In this document: positions 44,124 through 54,474 of the stretch, piece after piece
How the letters are laid out: every line of letters begins with the position of its first letter
Position numbering within the stretch: position 1 is the first letter of the stretch
Assembly (NCBI GenBank): GCA_025024175.1
Contig: QCXZ01000001.1
Location: forward strand, 30,002,942 to 30,066,941
Length of the DNA stretch: 64,000 nucleotides
Direction: 5' to 3'
DNA from: Rhyzopertha dominica
Lineage: Eukaryota; Arthropoda; Insecta; Coleoptera; Bostrichidae
Notes under the pieces: model-generated
Database searches by the model: none
Told to the model about the DNA's origin: nothing
Seen by the model: only the letters and a program-made list of their open reading frames with translations
Position numbers and translations under genes: made by a program

Positions 44124-45001
44124 ACAATACATAAGGTGACCAACCGTCCGGATTTAGCCCGGACAGGTTTGTATTTTTGTTTATGAGTCCGTATTTGATA
44201 TGGCATCCGGATTTGTCCGGATTTTCAAAATTTTGTTTGGATTTGTCCGGTTTTTTATGGTTTGGCTAAATAGTGTGCAAAAAATGTGCACATGGTATTT
44301 TACTTTTTCATTGTTGCCAGTGGTCTTCTCATGCAGTCAGGCGTAGCTATCTTCATAGTTTCATTTGTCGCAGACATCATCATGTAGACGGCTAATTGTT
44401 AGGGCATGCGCGAGAAAATATTCTAACGACCCATATGTTGCCATATTGCTCGTTCGTAGGGCAGCGAGTCTGCACAGTAACTCGCTGGTGTGACAAAGAT
44501 AATGGTAATTGGTGACATGTGCGCCAGGTCCTGTTTGTTGTTCATGTGATGTTGCCATGACGTTTCGGTATTATAATATTTACTGACCCTACCTGTCCTA
44601 GGATTATTTATCACAAAAGCTTATTACTTCTATGTATTTAGTTCTGTGGTGTCAGCGCGCATTTGCGTAGCCGGCATAACCTAATGCTCACGGACCTAGC
44701 TGGTCTAGTGGATAACGCGGAAGCGCGGCTGCCTATGGCCAGGTAGGCTGCGGGTTCGAATCCCGCGTAAGGCATGGATGTTGTGAATGTTTAATTATGT
44801 ATTAAGTAATGTATACAATTTTATGTTATAATAAAGATACACGTAATGAGCTGGCTAATTGCCCTAAGCTGACAGGGCCATAACAATAAAAAAAATAACC
44901 TAATGCCTGACCATTCCTATTTACTTTATGCTATATTTCAAACAGCACCTTGAAGGCGTCCGGATTTACTGGTTTGGAAAGTTGGTTACCTTAACAATAC
45001 A
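44124..45001. mobile_element. Non-autonomous hAT element with 8-bp target duplication
   Basis: The element runs 44132-44993. Its ends are TAAGGTGACCAACCGTCCGG and, in reverse complement, TAAGGTAACCAACTTTCC. It is flanked by the identical 8-bp ACAATACA at 44124-44131 and 44994-45001, the target-duplication length of the hAT superfamily. Subterminal tccggattt motifs repeat inside both ends. No transposase is readable. A SINE is inserted at 44688-44894. Confidence 0.88.
44688..44894 (+). mobile_element. tRNA-derived SINE nested in the hAT element
   Basis: The tRNA-like head has A-box TGGTCTAGTGG (44701-44711) and B-box GGTTCGAATCC (44753-44763), then a tRNA-unrelated body and an A-rich tail. 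It is flanked by the 12-bp direct repeat ATAACCTAATGC (44676-44687 and 44895-44906), the hallmark of LINE-assisted insertion. Related, more diverged copies lie at about 9580-9745 and 63150-63290. Confidence 0.88.
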
Positions 45002-45007
45002 CGAAAT

Positions 45008-45290
45008 AATATAAATGCAATAATATGTATTACTGACGACTACAGACACAGTTGTATGTACGGTTGCATATAGTATAAAGCTACACGCTACACATAGATT
45101 CGTACAACGTACTTTTAATTCTTTGCGTACAACAGTTGAGGTACCGCTGATAGGTAACTACCTATATTTTCACTTATTTCCATGATTTGATGTTTCCTGC
45201 GTTCGTCGGTGCTAGTTTCGCTAGTTCGTATGTTCGTAATTCCTTGGTTCGACATTCCGAGTTTCCGGGATTCGTGGGTTATCCTAAACT
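45008..45290. repeat. Long inverted repeat, right arm
   Basis: Reverse-complement partner of 42567-42785. The two arms enclose about 2.2 kb, which includes the mariner remnant and, close to this arm, the hAT element. Confidence 0.75.
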
Positions 45291-45972
45291 TAATGGGTTG
45301 TGTATTGACGATATGCGGCCTTCTTTCAATTTCAAACTTCTGAACCACTCATGAAACCGTGATCGACGCCTAAATTTATCGTTAAACACCGCTTGCAACT
45401 TTAAAAATCTTACCTAGCTTAACAAAAAAACTTGACTATCATGTATAATTCATCTTGCAAAAATATCGAAATATCGTTAAAAGGCAAAACTCGTTCTACA
45501 AAAACAGTTGTAATTTCGCGAAAATAAAAGCAACCATCAGAGAAAATAGCACTCGCGCTAAGCAAAGCTGGTGCCAACAGCAGTGCGCTCCGTTGCAACG
45601 TTGTCATATAATTCAAAAAGTCATGGAATTTAATTATCGGTCTTCATAATATTGTATTGTCTCACTTTTACTGCGACAGTGTTAAAAATGCAGATTAGTT
45701 GATTCAGTTACACCATTTCTGAAGTGAAGTGATTTTTTTTAAATTAAAATAAATAAGTAATGGTACGTAGGTATTGCATATTTATACACATAGCTTAACA
45801 AAATCTTTTATGTGCTGCAATATTTGTTAATTATGACTACCAACTAGCTGAGAATGAGGGGTTGCTCTATACATGAAAATTTCACGTATTATATACAAGT
45901 ATTAAAGATAGTGGTAATGTTTGAAATTATAAAAATATATACATATAAATATAACAATTTGACTGGATTTTA

Positions 45973-48740
45973 CACGGGGTGTTTTATATAAAAAATTACA
46001 AATTGCAATCAAATAATTTGCCTCAAACCTTGTATCGATACCTCTACTAACAAACTTTTTATAAAAGCATGTACCGTCTTGCTTGTTGTTCATTTCATAT
46101 GTCAAAAACTACAAGGGACTATAGTATGTGCTATCTTGATTGAAAAGAGTTTCAAAAACAGAATTGAAATAAAGTTGCATTTTTTACAGCGTTCCATATA
46201 AAAAATGCATCTAGAGGTCACTATATAGATTTACATAAAACATCCTGTATAACAAATTTTTACTACACAACAACGCCCCTACTATCTCAAATAATTTCCC
46301 CGCCAACATCGTCCGATAACTCTATAATAATAAATTTTTTGAATAGCGATAATCGTCTTTTACGTTGTTTTTTTTTAATATCTTAATATCTAAAAGAGAT
46401 AGATATAGTCAGCTCTACCATGTGCTATCACGGTTTAAAAGAGTTTAAAGAGCAGAATTGAAATATCCAAAAGGGTGTTCCATATAAAAAAGATACAGCT
46501 TTGNAATCANNACGTTTACTTACATCGAACTCCCTGTATACCAATTTTTATTCCACAATAAAGCCNTTCCTGCGTNAAATAATTTCCCGCAAACATCTCT
46601 CCGATATCGCTATTAATAAATGTTTTTATAAGAGCGAGAATCATCTTGTTTGTTTTTTTTTAATATCTCAGAAACTAAAAGAGATAGATATAGTCAGCTC
46701 TGCCATATGCTATCATGGTTTAAAAGAGTTTAAAGAGCAGAATTGAAATATCCAAAAGGGTGTTCCATATAAAAACGATACAGCTTTGCAATCACTACGT
46801 TTACTTACATCGAACTCCCTGTATACCAATTTTTATTCCACAATAAAGCCCTTCCTGCGTCAAATAATTTCCCGCAAACATCTCTCCGATATCGCTATTA
46901 ATAAATGTTTTTATAAGAGCGAGAATCGTCTTGTTTGTTTTTTTTTAATATCTTAGAAACTAAAAGAGATAGATATAGTCAGCTCTGCCATATGCTATCA
47001 TGGTTTAAAAGAGTTTAAAGAGCAGAATTGAAATATCCAAAAGGGTGTTCCATATAAAAACGATACAGCTTTGCAATCACTACGTTTACTTACATCGAAC
47101 TCCCTGTATACCAATTTTTATTCCACAATAAAGCCCTTCCTGCGTCAAATAATTTCCCGCAAACATCTCTCCGATATCGCTATTAATAAATGTTTTTATA
47201 AGAGCGAGAATCGTCTTGTTTGTTTTTTTTTAATATCTTAGAAACTAAAAGAGATAGATATAGTCAGCTCTGCCATATGCTATCATGGTTTAAAAGAGTT
47301 TAAAGAGCAGAATTGAAATATCCAAAAGGGTGTTCCATATAAAAACGATACAGCTTTGCAATCACTACGTTTACTTACATCGAACNCCCTGTATACCAAT
47401 TTTTATTCCACAATAAAGCCCTTCCTGCGTCAAATAATTTCCCGCAAACATCTCCCCGATATCGCTATTAATAAACGTTTTTATAAGAGCGAGAATCGTC
47501 TTGTTTGTCGTTTTTTTTTAAATATCTAAAACTAAAAGAGATAGTCCTACCATGGTAGAAAAGAGTTTAAAGAGCAGAATATAAATATCGAATAATATAC
47601 AGGATGATCCATATAAAAAATGCCGCTCGCGATCACTACGCTTCTATCAAACGCCCTATAGAACAATTTTTTTCTTCACAACAAAGCCCTTATTGCCTTA
47701 AACATATTTATTAATAAACTTTTCAAAACCGGGAGTCTTGTTCTTCGTTTTAATTTAACATCTTGAAAATTAAGAGTTAGCCCCACCGTGGTTGAAGATC
47801 CAGAATATAAATGTAGAATAATATACAGAGTGTTCCATATAAAAAATGCCATTCGCGATCACTACATTTACATCAAATGCCCTGTATAACAAATTTTTGC
47901 TCCACAACAAAGTCCTTAGAGCCTTAGCTATTTTGTTACTAATTACTAACCTTTCATAAGAGCAATAGTCTTGCTGGACGTTTTTCTTTAATATCTAGAA
48001 AACTAAGAGTTATCCCTACCATGTGCTACCATGGTTGAAAAGAGTTTAAAGAGCAGAACATAAATGTCGAATAATATACAGGGTGTTTTATAAAAAAAAC
48101 TGTAACTCGCGATTTCTACGTTTATAGCAAGCGCCCTGTATAACAAATTTTTCACAACAAAGCCTTTACTGCCTCAAATAATGTCCCACAATTATAGCTC
48201 TATTATTAAACCTTTTACAAGAGTGACTATTTTTTGACGTTTCTAAAAACCAGTCAAAAAAACTATAGGAGATAACCTTACTATGTGCTGCCATGGTTGA
48301 AAAGAGTTTAAAGAACAGAATTTACATATCGAATAATATACAGGGTGTTCCATATAAGAAATGCAACTTGCGACTACTACGTTTACACTGAACGCACTGT
48401 ATAACAAATTATTGCGCCTCAACAAAGTCCTTACGGCCTCAAATAATGTCCCGCAAACATCGCCCGATATCTCTATTATAAACCTTTCATAAGAACTAGA
48501 ACCGTCTTGTTCGTCGTTTTTCATTAATATATCACAAACTATAGGAGATAGTTCTTCCATGTGCTGTCATGGTTGAAGTTTAAAGTACAGTATTGATAAA
48601 TCGAATAATATATAGGGTGGTCCATATAGAAAAAAGCAACTTGCGACCACTATGTTTACAATGAATGCTGTGTATATAACAAATATTTGCGCATCATTCG
48701 TCGCCCCGATATCTAAACCCTTTATAAGAACGAAAATAAT
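45973..48740. repeat. Satellite-like tandem array, monomer about 285 bp, about 10 copies
   Basis: A head motif like gtgttccatataaaaa recurs at about 45981, 46191, 46477, 46762, 47047, 47332, 47606, 47832, 48085, 48347 and 48620. The spacings are 285-286 in the centre and 210-274 outside it. Copies between 46477 and 47606 are nearly identical, while flanking copies are diverged and shortened. Each monomer also carries gagtttaaagagcagaat. Unresolved bases in the central copies suggest assembly difficulty, so the true copy number may be larger. No coding function. Confidence 0.92.
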
Positions 48741-49021
48741 TAAAATGGATGTTTTCCATATTTTCGGGTGTTTAAACCATTCTCTGGGTATATGTTTGTT
48801 AACTTCAGGAATCAGGAATTGGAAAATTGGTCAAATACGCGGCATTCGTAAAATTCGGAATTAAGCAATATGCTGTACTGCACTAACAAGTGAGCGTTTA
48901 AGTTAATAAACCGTCGCAATCCAAATATTTTGAATATGTATACAAACTTATGTTTGATCGACATGTAATAGACTTCAGAATTCATAGAAGAAAATATAAA
49001 TTTTGGCACGTTATATATGAT

Positions 49022-49027
49022 TTTATT
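49022..49027 (-). other. Poly(A) signal of the 154-residue gene
   Basis: AATAAA on the minus strand, about 51 nt downstream of the stop codon at 49078-49080. It supports the placement of the third exon. Confidence 0.55.
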
Positions 49028-49077
49028 ACCATGTATTGGAAATAAAAGTAGGTACTAAGTATAATTGCAGTGTATGT

Positions 49078-49647
49078 TTACTCCACAATTTGCTCTTTGT
49101 TCGATTCGTCCTTAGTTTCTTTCCCAGACTCATCCTTAGATTCTTTTTTAGCTTCTCCTTGTTTAGGCCCATCTGCCGAACCAGGTTTCACCTTTGCAGA
49201 AATATTAGCAAACCTGTCCAAAATTGTATCAGGGTACAGTAGTATCTATACCGACTACTTCATACCTCTTCAGCTTAATCGGAGGCAATTCCTTCGTCTT
49301 TTTCTTATGGGTCATCATTCGCTGAACATATTTTCTTTTAATTTCATCACTCGACTCTTTCTTGGAGTATACCTCTTTTTCATACACTGCCCGTTCTTTG
49401 AACCACATTCGCATGTATTCATTGCTCATAAGGAATCTCATCCATATATGCGGTTCCTGTAAAGTTGGGCTCAGAAGCAAGTAATTACAATTTTGTTTTA
49501 TACTGATACCTTCTCGTAAGTTGGAATGAATCCTGTTTCACCCTTCTCTTTCGCTTGTGATGAAACAATATTGTCTCGGGGCCGTACGGGCGCTGCGGGT
49601 GACCATCCTTTAAAACCCTTCGGAGGTTGCTTTTTGGGTTTGGGCAT
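49078..49647 (-). CDS. Uncharacterised small basic protein, paralogue A (154 aa, 3 exons)
   Basis: I do not recognise the family. Exons (transcription order): 49647-49510, 49456-49266, 49213-49078; introns are 53 and 52 nt, both GT/AG. The total is 465 nt. The protein starts MPKPKKQPPKGFKGWSPAAP and has GFIPTYEK at the first junction, then EPHIWMRFLMSNEYMRMWFK and a Lys-rich middle ending IKLKR|FANISAK. It finishes with a Lys/Glu/Ser tail (KKESKDESGKETKDES). The second intron is supported by alignment to paralogue B (KLKRFRNIPAR, uninterrupted) and removes the in-frame stop met if the intron is read through. No signal peptide or membrane segment. The hydrophilic, basic make-up would suit a structural or cytoskeletal role, but that is speculation. 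Confidence 0.8.
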
Positions 49648-51230
49648 TATAATGTTGTAAAAAAGGAAAACAAATATGGAATAGCAGTTTGCCAAACAGT
49701 TTGACTTTTTTGTTCGTATACTGTCTGGAATTTTGATTTTTTCACGCTAGATCAATATGTATGCATATTTGGCTAAAGAATGCCCTTTCATTACAACAGG
49801 GAAGGAACAAGAAAATAATAGTAAACTGTCTGAGATCATACTGGAACTAAAATACTTTTTAAACAGCGTGGTACGCGTTAGTATAGTTCTTATTCAAATC
49901 ACATATTTTATTTCGGCAGCTTGCAAATATTTGTATATCCTTCGTTTTAGTCACCAGATTATGATCAAACTCTTGGTATATTTGCAAAAAATTACCCACA
50001 AGGCATTATTGTAACCAACACCATTTACTTTCTTAAAATTCATATTCCTATGCTTTTTAATTACGCGTTAGGAGCGAAACGTTTTAATTATTTTCTATTG
50101 TGATTTTTCCGTATTTTTGGATTTTTTGGATTAATCTTGATAACGAGAATGATTAGANCTGAACCATTTGGTGAGTGTTTTTTTTTCTGCAGTTCTTGCG
50201 AAGTGTTCTTAACGTAGACGTTATAATTGAAACTATTGTTAAATGAGGGAAAAATGTTTTGACTTCTCAATCTCCATCACGCTAATAGCTTGCCAAAAAG
50301 CCTATTCCTAATACAAAAAAATCCGATTAATGCGAATTAAATACATGGTAGGCGAAGTGCACACCATAAACGTTAAAAATGTAGAAACGTGTTTTACAGA
50401 AAAATCTTTTGGATTTTTCTGTACTAAAACCTAAAATTATTTTCAAGGTTGGCCTACTTACGTTTTTAATGGTACACCTTATCTTTTTATTGTAGTATCC
50501 ATACGTTGGATGTAAAAAGCACCAGTATGGAGTTATACACAATTATGAAAAAATGACAATTGCAATACCAACGTAAGAGCGAAATAACTTTATAATTTAA
50601 AGTTGGAAATATGGGTTTTTGGTGTTAAACATACTATAAAAAATGTACAATGTTCACACAATTTGTACCTTTCTTCTTTCAATAACTATAACATAATACA
50701 TAGAAAACGATTAGCAAAAAAGTTAGAGGTAAAAAAAGTACGACGCACGCTTTGGATTTCAGCCCCCACTATTCACAAAAATTTACGAGATAGTCTTGAA
50801 AATGTGATTTTTCTTCTTTCTTGCTCACCGAAACTAAGCGTCTAAGAGCATATGTTTGTATAAACTTTTGTACTTAAAAATACTTATTCTATCGTTTCCC
50901 AAGGTAGTGTACCGTCGTTCTGCATGATTGCTTAAAATGTATTGAGTTAACAAAGGAAAACATTGTTATAGAGGAATCAAAATGATAATAAATATTCGTG
51001 CGATAGGAACCATGAATTTCGAATTATTATTAAAAAACGTTATCTCCCAACATTCATATTATATTATATGTTTTGCATGATCTGCATTTGACCATTTGAA
51101 GCTTTTAGATAATAGTTAGGACATGTATTTTCACTGCGNGAAATTTTGTTTTTTTTTCTGTATATAATAGGTACTTTTGTATTGAGTATATAACTGATAT
51201 ACAAAAATGTAAATGGCCTGTATACGAAAT
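49648..51230. other. Intergenic between the two paralogues
   Basis: About 1.6 kb of AT-rich DNA containing the presumed promoter of paralogue A, the 3' end of paralogue B and short unsupported frames. Unresolved bases at 50158 and 51139. Confidence 0.5.
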
Positions 51231-51236
51231 TTTATT
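51231..51236 (-). other. Poly(A) signal of the 127-residue gene
   Basis: AATAAA on the minus strand 30 nt beyond the stop at 51266-51268. Confidence 0.55.
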
Positions 51237-51265
51237 AATGCAACGAAATTTTCGCAGTAGGTACA

Positions 51266-53116
51266 TCAGCTAGCAGCTTCTTCATCAGTTTTGGGAAGTA
51301 ATCTCGTGTGCTCTGTTCGTGCTGGAATATTCCTAAATCGCTTCAACTTGATTATGGGCAGACGTTTTTCTTTCTTTACGGATATACGATTTTTGGCCAA
51401 GTACTTCCGTTTCTGTATGTACTCCCCCTTCTTGGAAGAGTACACCTCTTTCTCATATTCTTTGCGTTCTTTAAACCAGATGCGCATGTACTCATTGCTC
51501 ATGATGAAATCCATCCATATTCTGGACTCCTAATTAACAATATTAAGTAAATATCCAGGTTAAATAAACCAACAAAACAAAATAACGTTAATGGTAACTT
51601 CATTTTAGTAACAGAGGAGCTATTTATTCTCTTTAAGAAAGTGCTTTTCAAAGCGATGCGACTCTTTTGGAATGCAATTTATAATCATTTGAGGTATCAA
51701 TTCACTATTAGAGATGGACTGTTGTACAATAGAGATCGAGGAAATCAAGGTGATACTTTGTCAAAAGTTTGCGAAAGCTTCTGGTGGAAGACTCATCTTG
51801 ATTCTTGTAGCGCAGTCCAAGCTATAGCTATGCAAATCTCAGATGTAAGAAAGTGGCATAACTTACGTGAAGTAAAATGTAAATTTTGATTATAGTGTGT
51901 TTGTACCGTATCTTATTTTATTGCAATGACACTGTAATATTTGGAGATTCTCTAAATCGATAATTAAATGCGTAGGTACCAACTTTTGTTCTTCGACCAT
52001 AGTTGTGTGTTCGTTAGCTTGCTGTAAGGTAAAAGTATAAACTATTTAGTATGAATTTTTACTGAACTTGCGTCTACCAAAAGGCTGTCTTGTTTTACAT
52101 GTTGTGGCTTTATTTCACTGAAAGTTAGCCACAGAACAGGAAACTGTTGGTTTTGGGAAGTATCAGTAATGCTAATAACGAACAATCTGTTGGAATACTG
52201 AAATATTTTTTCGTAACGACTTTGTAATCTATTGTGGTTACTCGGTACCTTACCAATACTCAATTCTGATGAAAAAGCAGAACTTTTCCATTTTCCTTGC
52301 CATGTTCACTCCCTTGCATGTAGAAAGTCAAAACTATAAGGACCATAGGAAATCTACACAAATCTACTACAAAACGACACCCCCCATGCGGACCAACTTC
52401 AACGGCCAGTAGTCGCAATTCAACATTTGTTTCACTTTCAATTATTATTACACCATATCACATTAAGTCATCGATTCCTTAAATATTTCAGTTGTTAAAT
52501 ACTCGCAGGAATGTAAGCTTTCGTGGCCGGAATCAGACTGAAATCTTGGTCTTTTTTAAATTACATCACGTCGGTTTGAAAAATAGGATCGATCTGAGGG
52601 CCATTATTAGGATGTGAATATGGAATATGGTACAATTTTGACGCGAGAACCAAGTCAGAGCTCGACCACATTTATTAGCCCCTTATTAGAGCCAACGAGA
52701 TGTCGATCCTATTTCTAAAAACGACCCAGTCTAATCTAAAAAGGCCAATTTAAATATTTAATTTAGGCACCTTATAGTCAAATGAACAATCGATACAAAT
52801 GGTAAAACCAGGAATTCAAGAAAAGCTTTGTCTTCTCAGCTCTACATGGAAAAATTATATGATGTTATGAATGGATTTAGATGTGAAATCCCAACGTAAC
52901 TTAGATGTGGGAGGTCATTTTACACTCTAATTTAGCGAGAGTGCTCCGCTGTTACAATAATTTACTCGATCTTTTGCCGTCCTTGTCAAATCTTACCTTT
53001 TCATATGACGGAATAAAACCTTTTTGTCCTTCTTGTCTGGCTTCGGAAGAAATTATGCTGTCTGGTCGTTTGAGAGGTACGGCCGGGGTCCACCCCTTTA
53101 AATGTTTAGTAACCAT
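51266..53116 (-). CDS. Uncharacterised small basic protein, paralogue B (127 aa, 2 exons)
   Basis: Tandem paralogue of the 49078-49647 gene; family not recognised. Exon 1 is 53116-52997 (40 codons from the ATG at 53114-53116) and exon 2 is 51529-51266 (stop TGA). The 1467-nt intron lies at the same position and phase as intron 1 of paralogue A (YEK|E). Shared blocks: LKGWTPAVP/FKGWSPAAP, GFIPSYEK/GFIPTYEK, IWMDFIMSNEYMRIWFKER/IWMRFLMSNEYMRMWFKER, YEKEVYS and PIIKLKRFRNIPAR/PPIKLKRFANISAK. B lacks A's second intron and its charged tail, ending RLLPKTDEEAAS. The upstream in-frame extension of exon 1 has no ATG. Equal exon structure and conserved spacing argue that both are real genes. Confidence 0.8.
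51530..52996 (-). other. Intron of paralogue B (1.5 kb)
   Basis: GT/AG intron. It includes short inverted blocks around 52575-52600 and 52695-52725 (aaaataggatcgat against gtcgatcctattt), possibly a small inverted-repeat element. The open frame at 51641-51889 shows no domain. Confidence 0.5.
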
Positions 53117-54261
53117 ACCGAATAAAATGACGCGGCGCGAAGACAAAAATATAACCCACCGAAAATGAAAATATTTATTTATGGCTTGTACTAACGTGAT
53201 CCAAACATACTAACAAAAATACATCAAATGATACAGTTTTCATGACATCATGACATGTTCGTTTCTTTGGTATACACTTGAAAAACTTTTGGCACATAGA
53301 ATATATTAAGTTTTTATATTTACAAGTGAAAAATAATATTTGTACACCATACTTACTAATTATACAAAACGGCACATCGAGAAGCAGAAGTACAATCTTT
53401 AAGGGCGGATCCAGCAAAAGAATGCGCAAAATTTAATAGAGAACTAGTAAATACAAAAATTAGGCTTGGTCAGTATCTAAAACAAACATTAGGAATTTTT
53501 TTACTCTAAAAAAACAGAAAAGATGCCATTACCGCCCTTTATCTGTCACTAACAATCCTTGTGGATGTTATTGAAGGTATACTAGTTAACCATTTAAATG
53601 CAGTATGACAGTTGCTTCATTCCATTTAGAAACATTTAAAGTATAGTGCTTGTGATAAGGAGGACTGTATTATCAGACCTACTACTGTTGTCTAGAATTT
53701 GCATGCACATATTAATATTGTGCATTACATTTGAATAATTGTTTTACAAGGGTTAGGTTAAAATGGTCACATTACTCTGTAAATACAACGGTGGCACATG
53801 TAAATTGTAGCAATCCCCCCAGAAACCGTCACATTGTATTGTTTGAAAATGTACAGTCGTGGTCAATGAAACCGACACGAAATATGGCTAGATAACAACG
53901 GCAAGATTACGTGTAACGTTTTTGAAAGAATTTTAGACTGCAATGTCATATTAACCATCTTAACGATTTTTGACAAACACATCCGGATTATGGCACAAAC
54001 CATCTTGGAGTTGTGACCAAGATCATAGAAAACTATTGCATCCACACATAATCTCCATCCTCGGAATAACTTCTGCTCACCTTAATTCTAAGGCACTAGT
54101 GTTCACATACCCTGCACGGTCCGCAGTTGATATAAAGTCATCGTCTATTATATTATTCAGATTCAACCCTCGTTTCAAATCAACACTTCACTACACTCTC
54201 CCAGTAGTCTTTTATAATAGTTACTTAACAAATTGCAGTCTCTGATGTCCACACTGATTTG
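53117..54261 (-). other. Presumed 3' UTR/spacer between kinase gene and paralogue B
   Basis: Follows the stop of the tyrosine kinase gene. A possible AATAAA (minus) at 53174-53179 is the only candidate I see and would give a long 3' UTR ending just before paralogue B. The string acagtcgtggtcaatg at 53852 resembles a Tc1-type terminus, but no partner end was found. Confidence 0.4.
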
Positions 54262-54474
54262 TCAATTGGGTAGAGTTTCGAGATAATGGGGTGGTTCCAC
54301 CTCTTTAGGAAGAAGATAACCTTGCGCGTCTAAGAGGTCTCCTGCTAAGACAGGCAATGGTGGAGGACGGGGAAGATTCTTCATGTCCACGCTCCTTAAA
54401 CTTCCGCATTTTTGCTTCACCTCGTTTTCGAAGCTTATTTGAGCTGGCAGTTTTTCGTCCAAGGAATCGTGCAC
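54262..54474 (-). CDS. RTK last exon: C-terminal tail
   Basis: Acceptor tgttttcag|GTG; 71 codons including TGA. Begins [19 protein letters not shown], then the Pro-rich SH3-type stretch PRPPPLP and Tyr motifs near the end. It joins exon 58509-58207 in phase 0. Confidence 0.8.
   Translation of the reverse strand: MHDSLDEKLPAQISFENEVKQKCGSLRSVDMKNLPRPPPLPVLAGDLLDAQGYLLPKEVEPPHYLETLPN

Noticed and set aside
44690..44765. Possible functional tRNA gene with A- and B-boxes
   Set aside because: It is the head of a SINE bounded by 12-bp target duplications; no acceptor-stem pairing with the downstream sequence.
46501..46746. 81-codon frame in the satellite array
   Set aside because: Repeated non-coding monomer containing unresolved bases.
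49229..49265. Reading paralogue A straight through to end in VGIDTTVP
   Set aside because: Paralogue B aligns only if the 52-nt intron is removed, and the spliced frame continues into a long charged tail.
50327..50542. 71-codon minus-strand frame between the paralogues
   Set aside because: Some structured-looking composition but no domain, no splice context and no second copy.
51641..51889. 82-codon plus-strand frame in the intron of paralogue B
   Set aside because: No domain, no paralogue and intronic on the other strand.
53117..53146. Upstream in-frame extension of paralogue B
   Set aside because: It begins with TTG, not ATG; the ATG at 53114-53116 aligns with the start of the conserved region.
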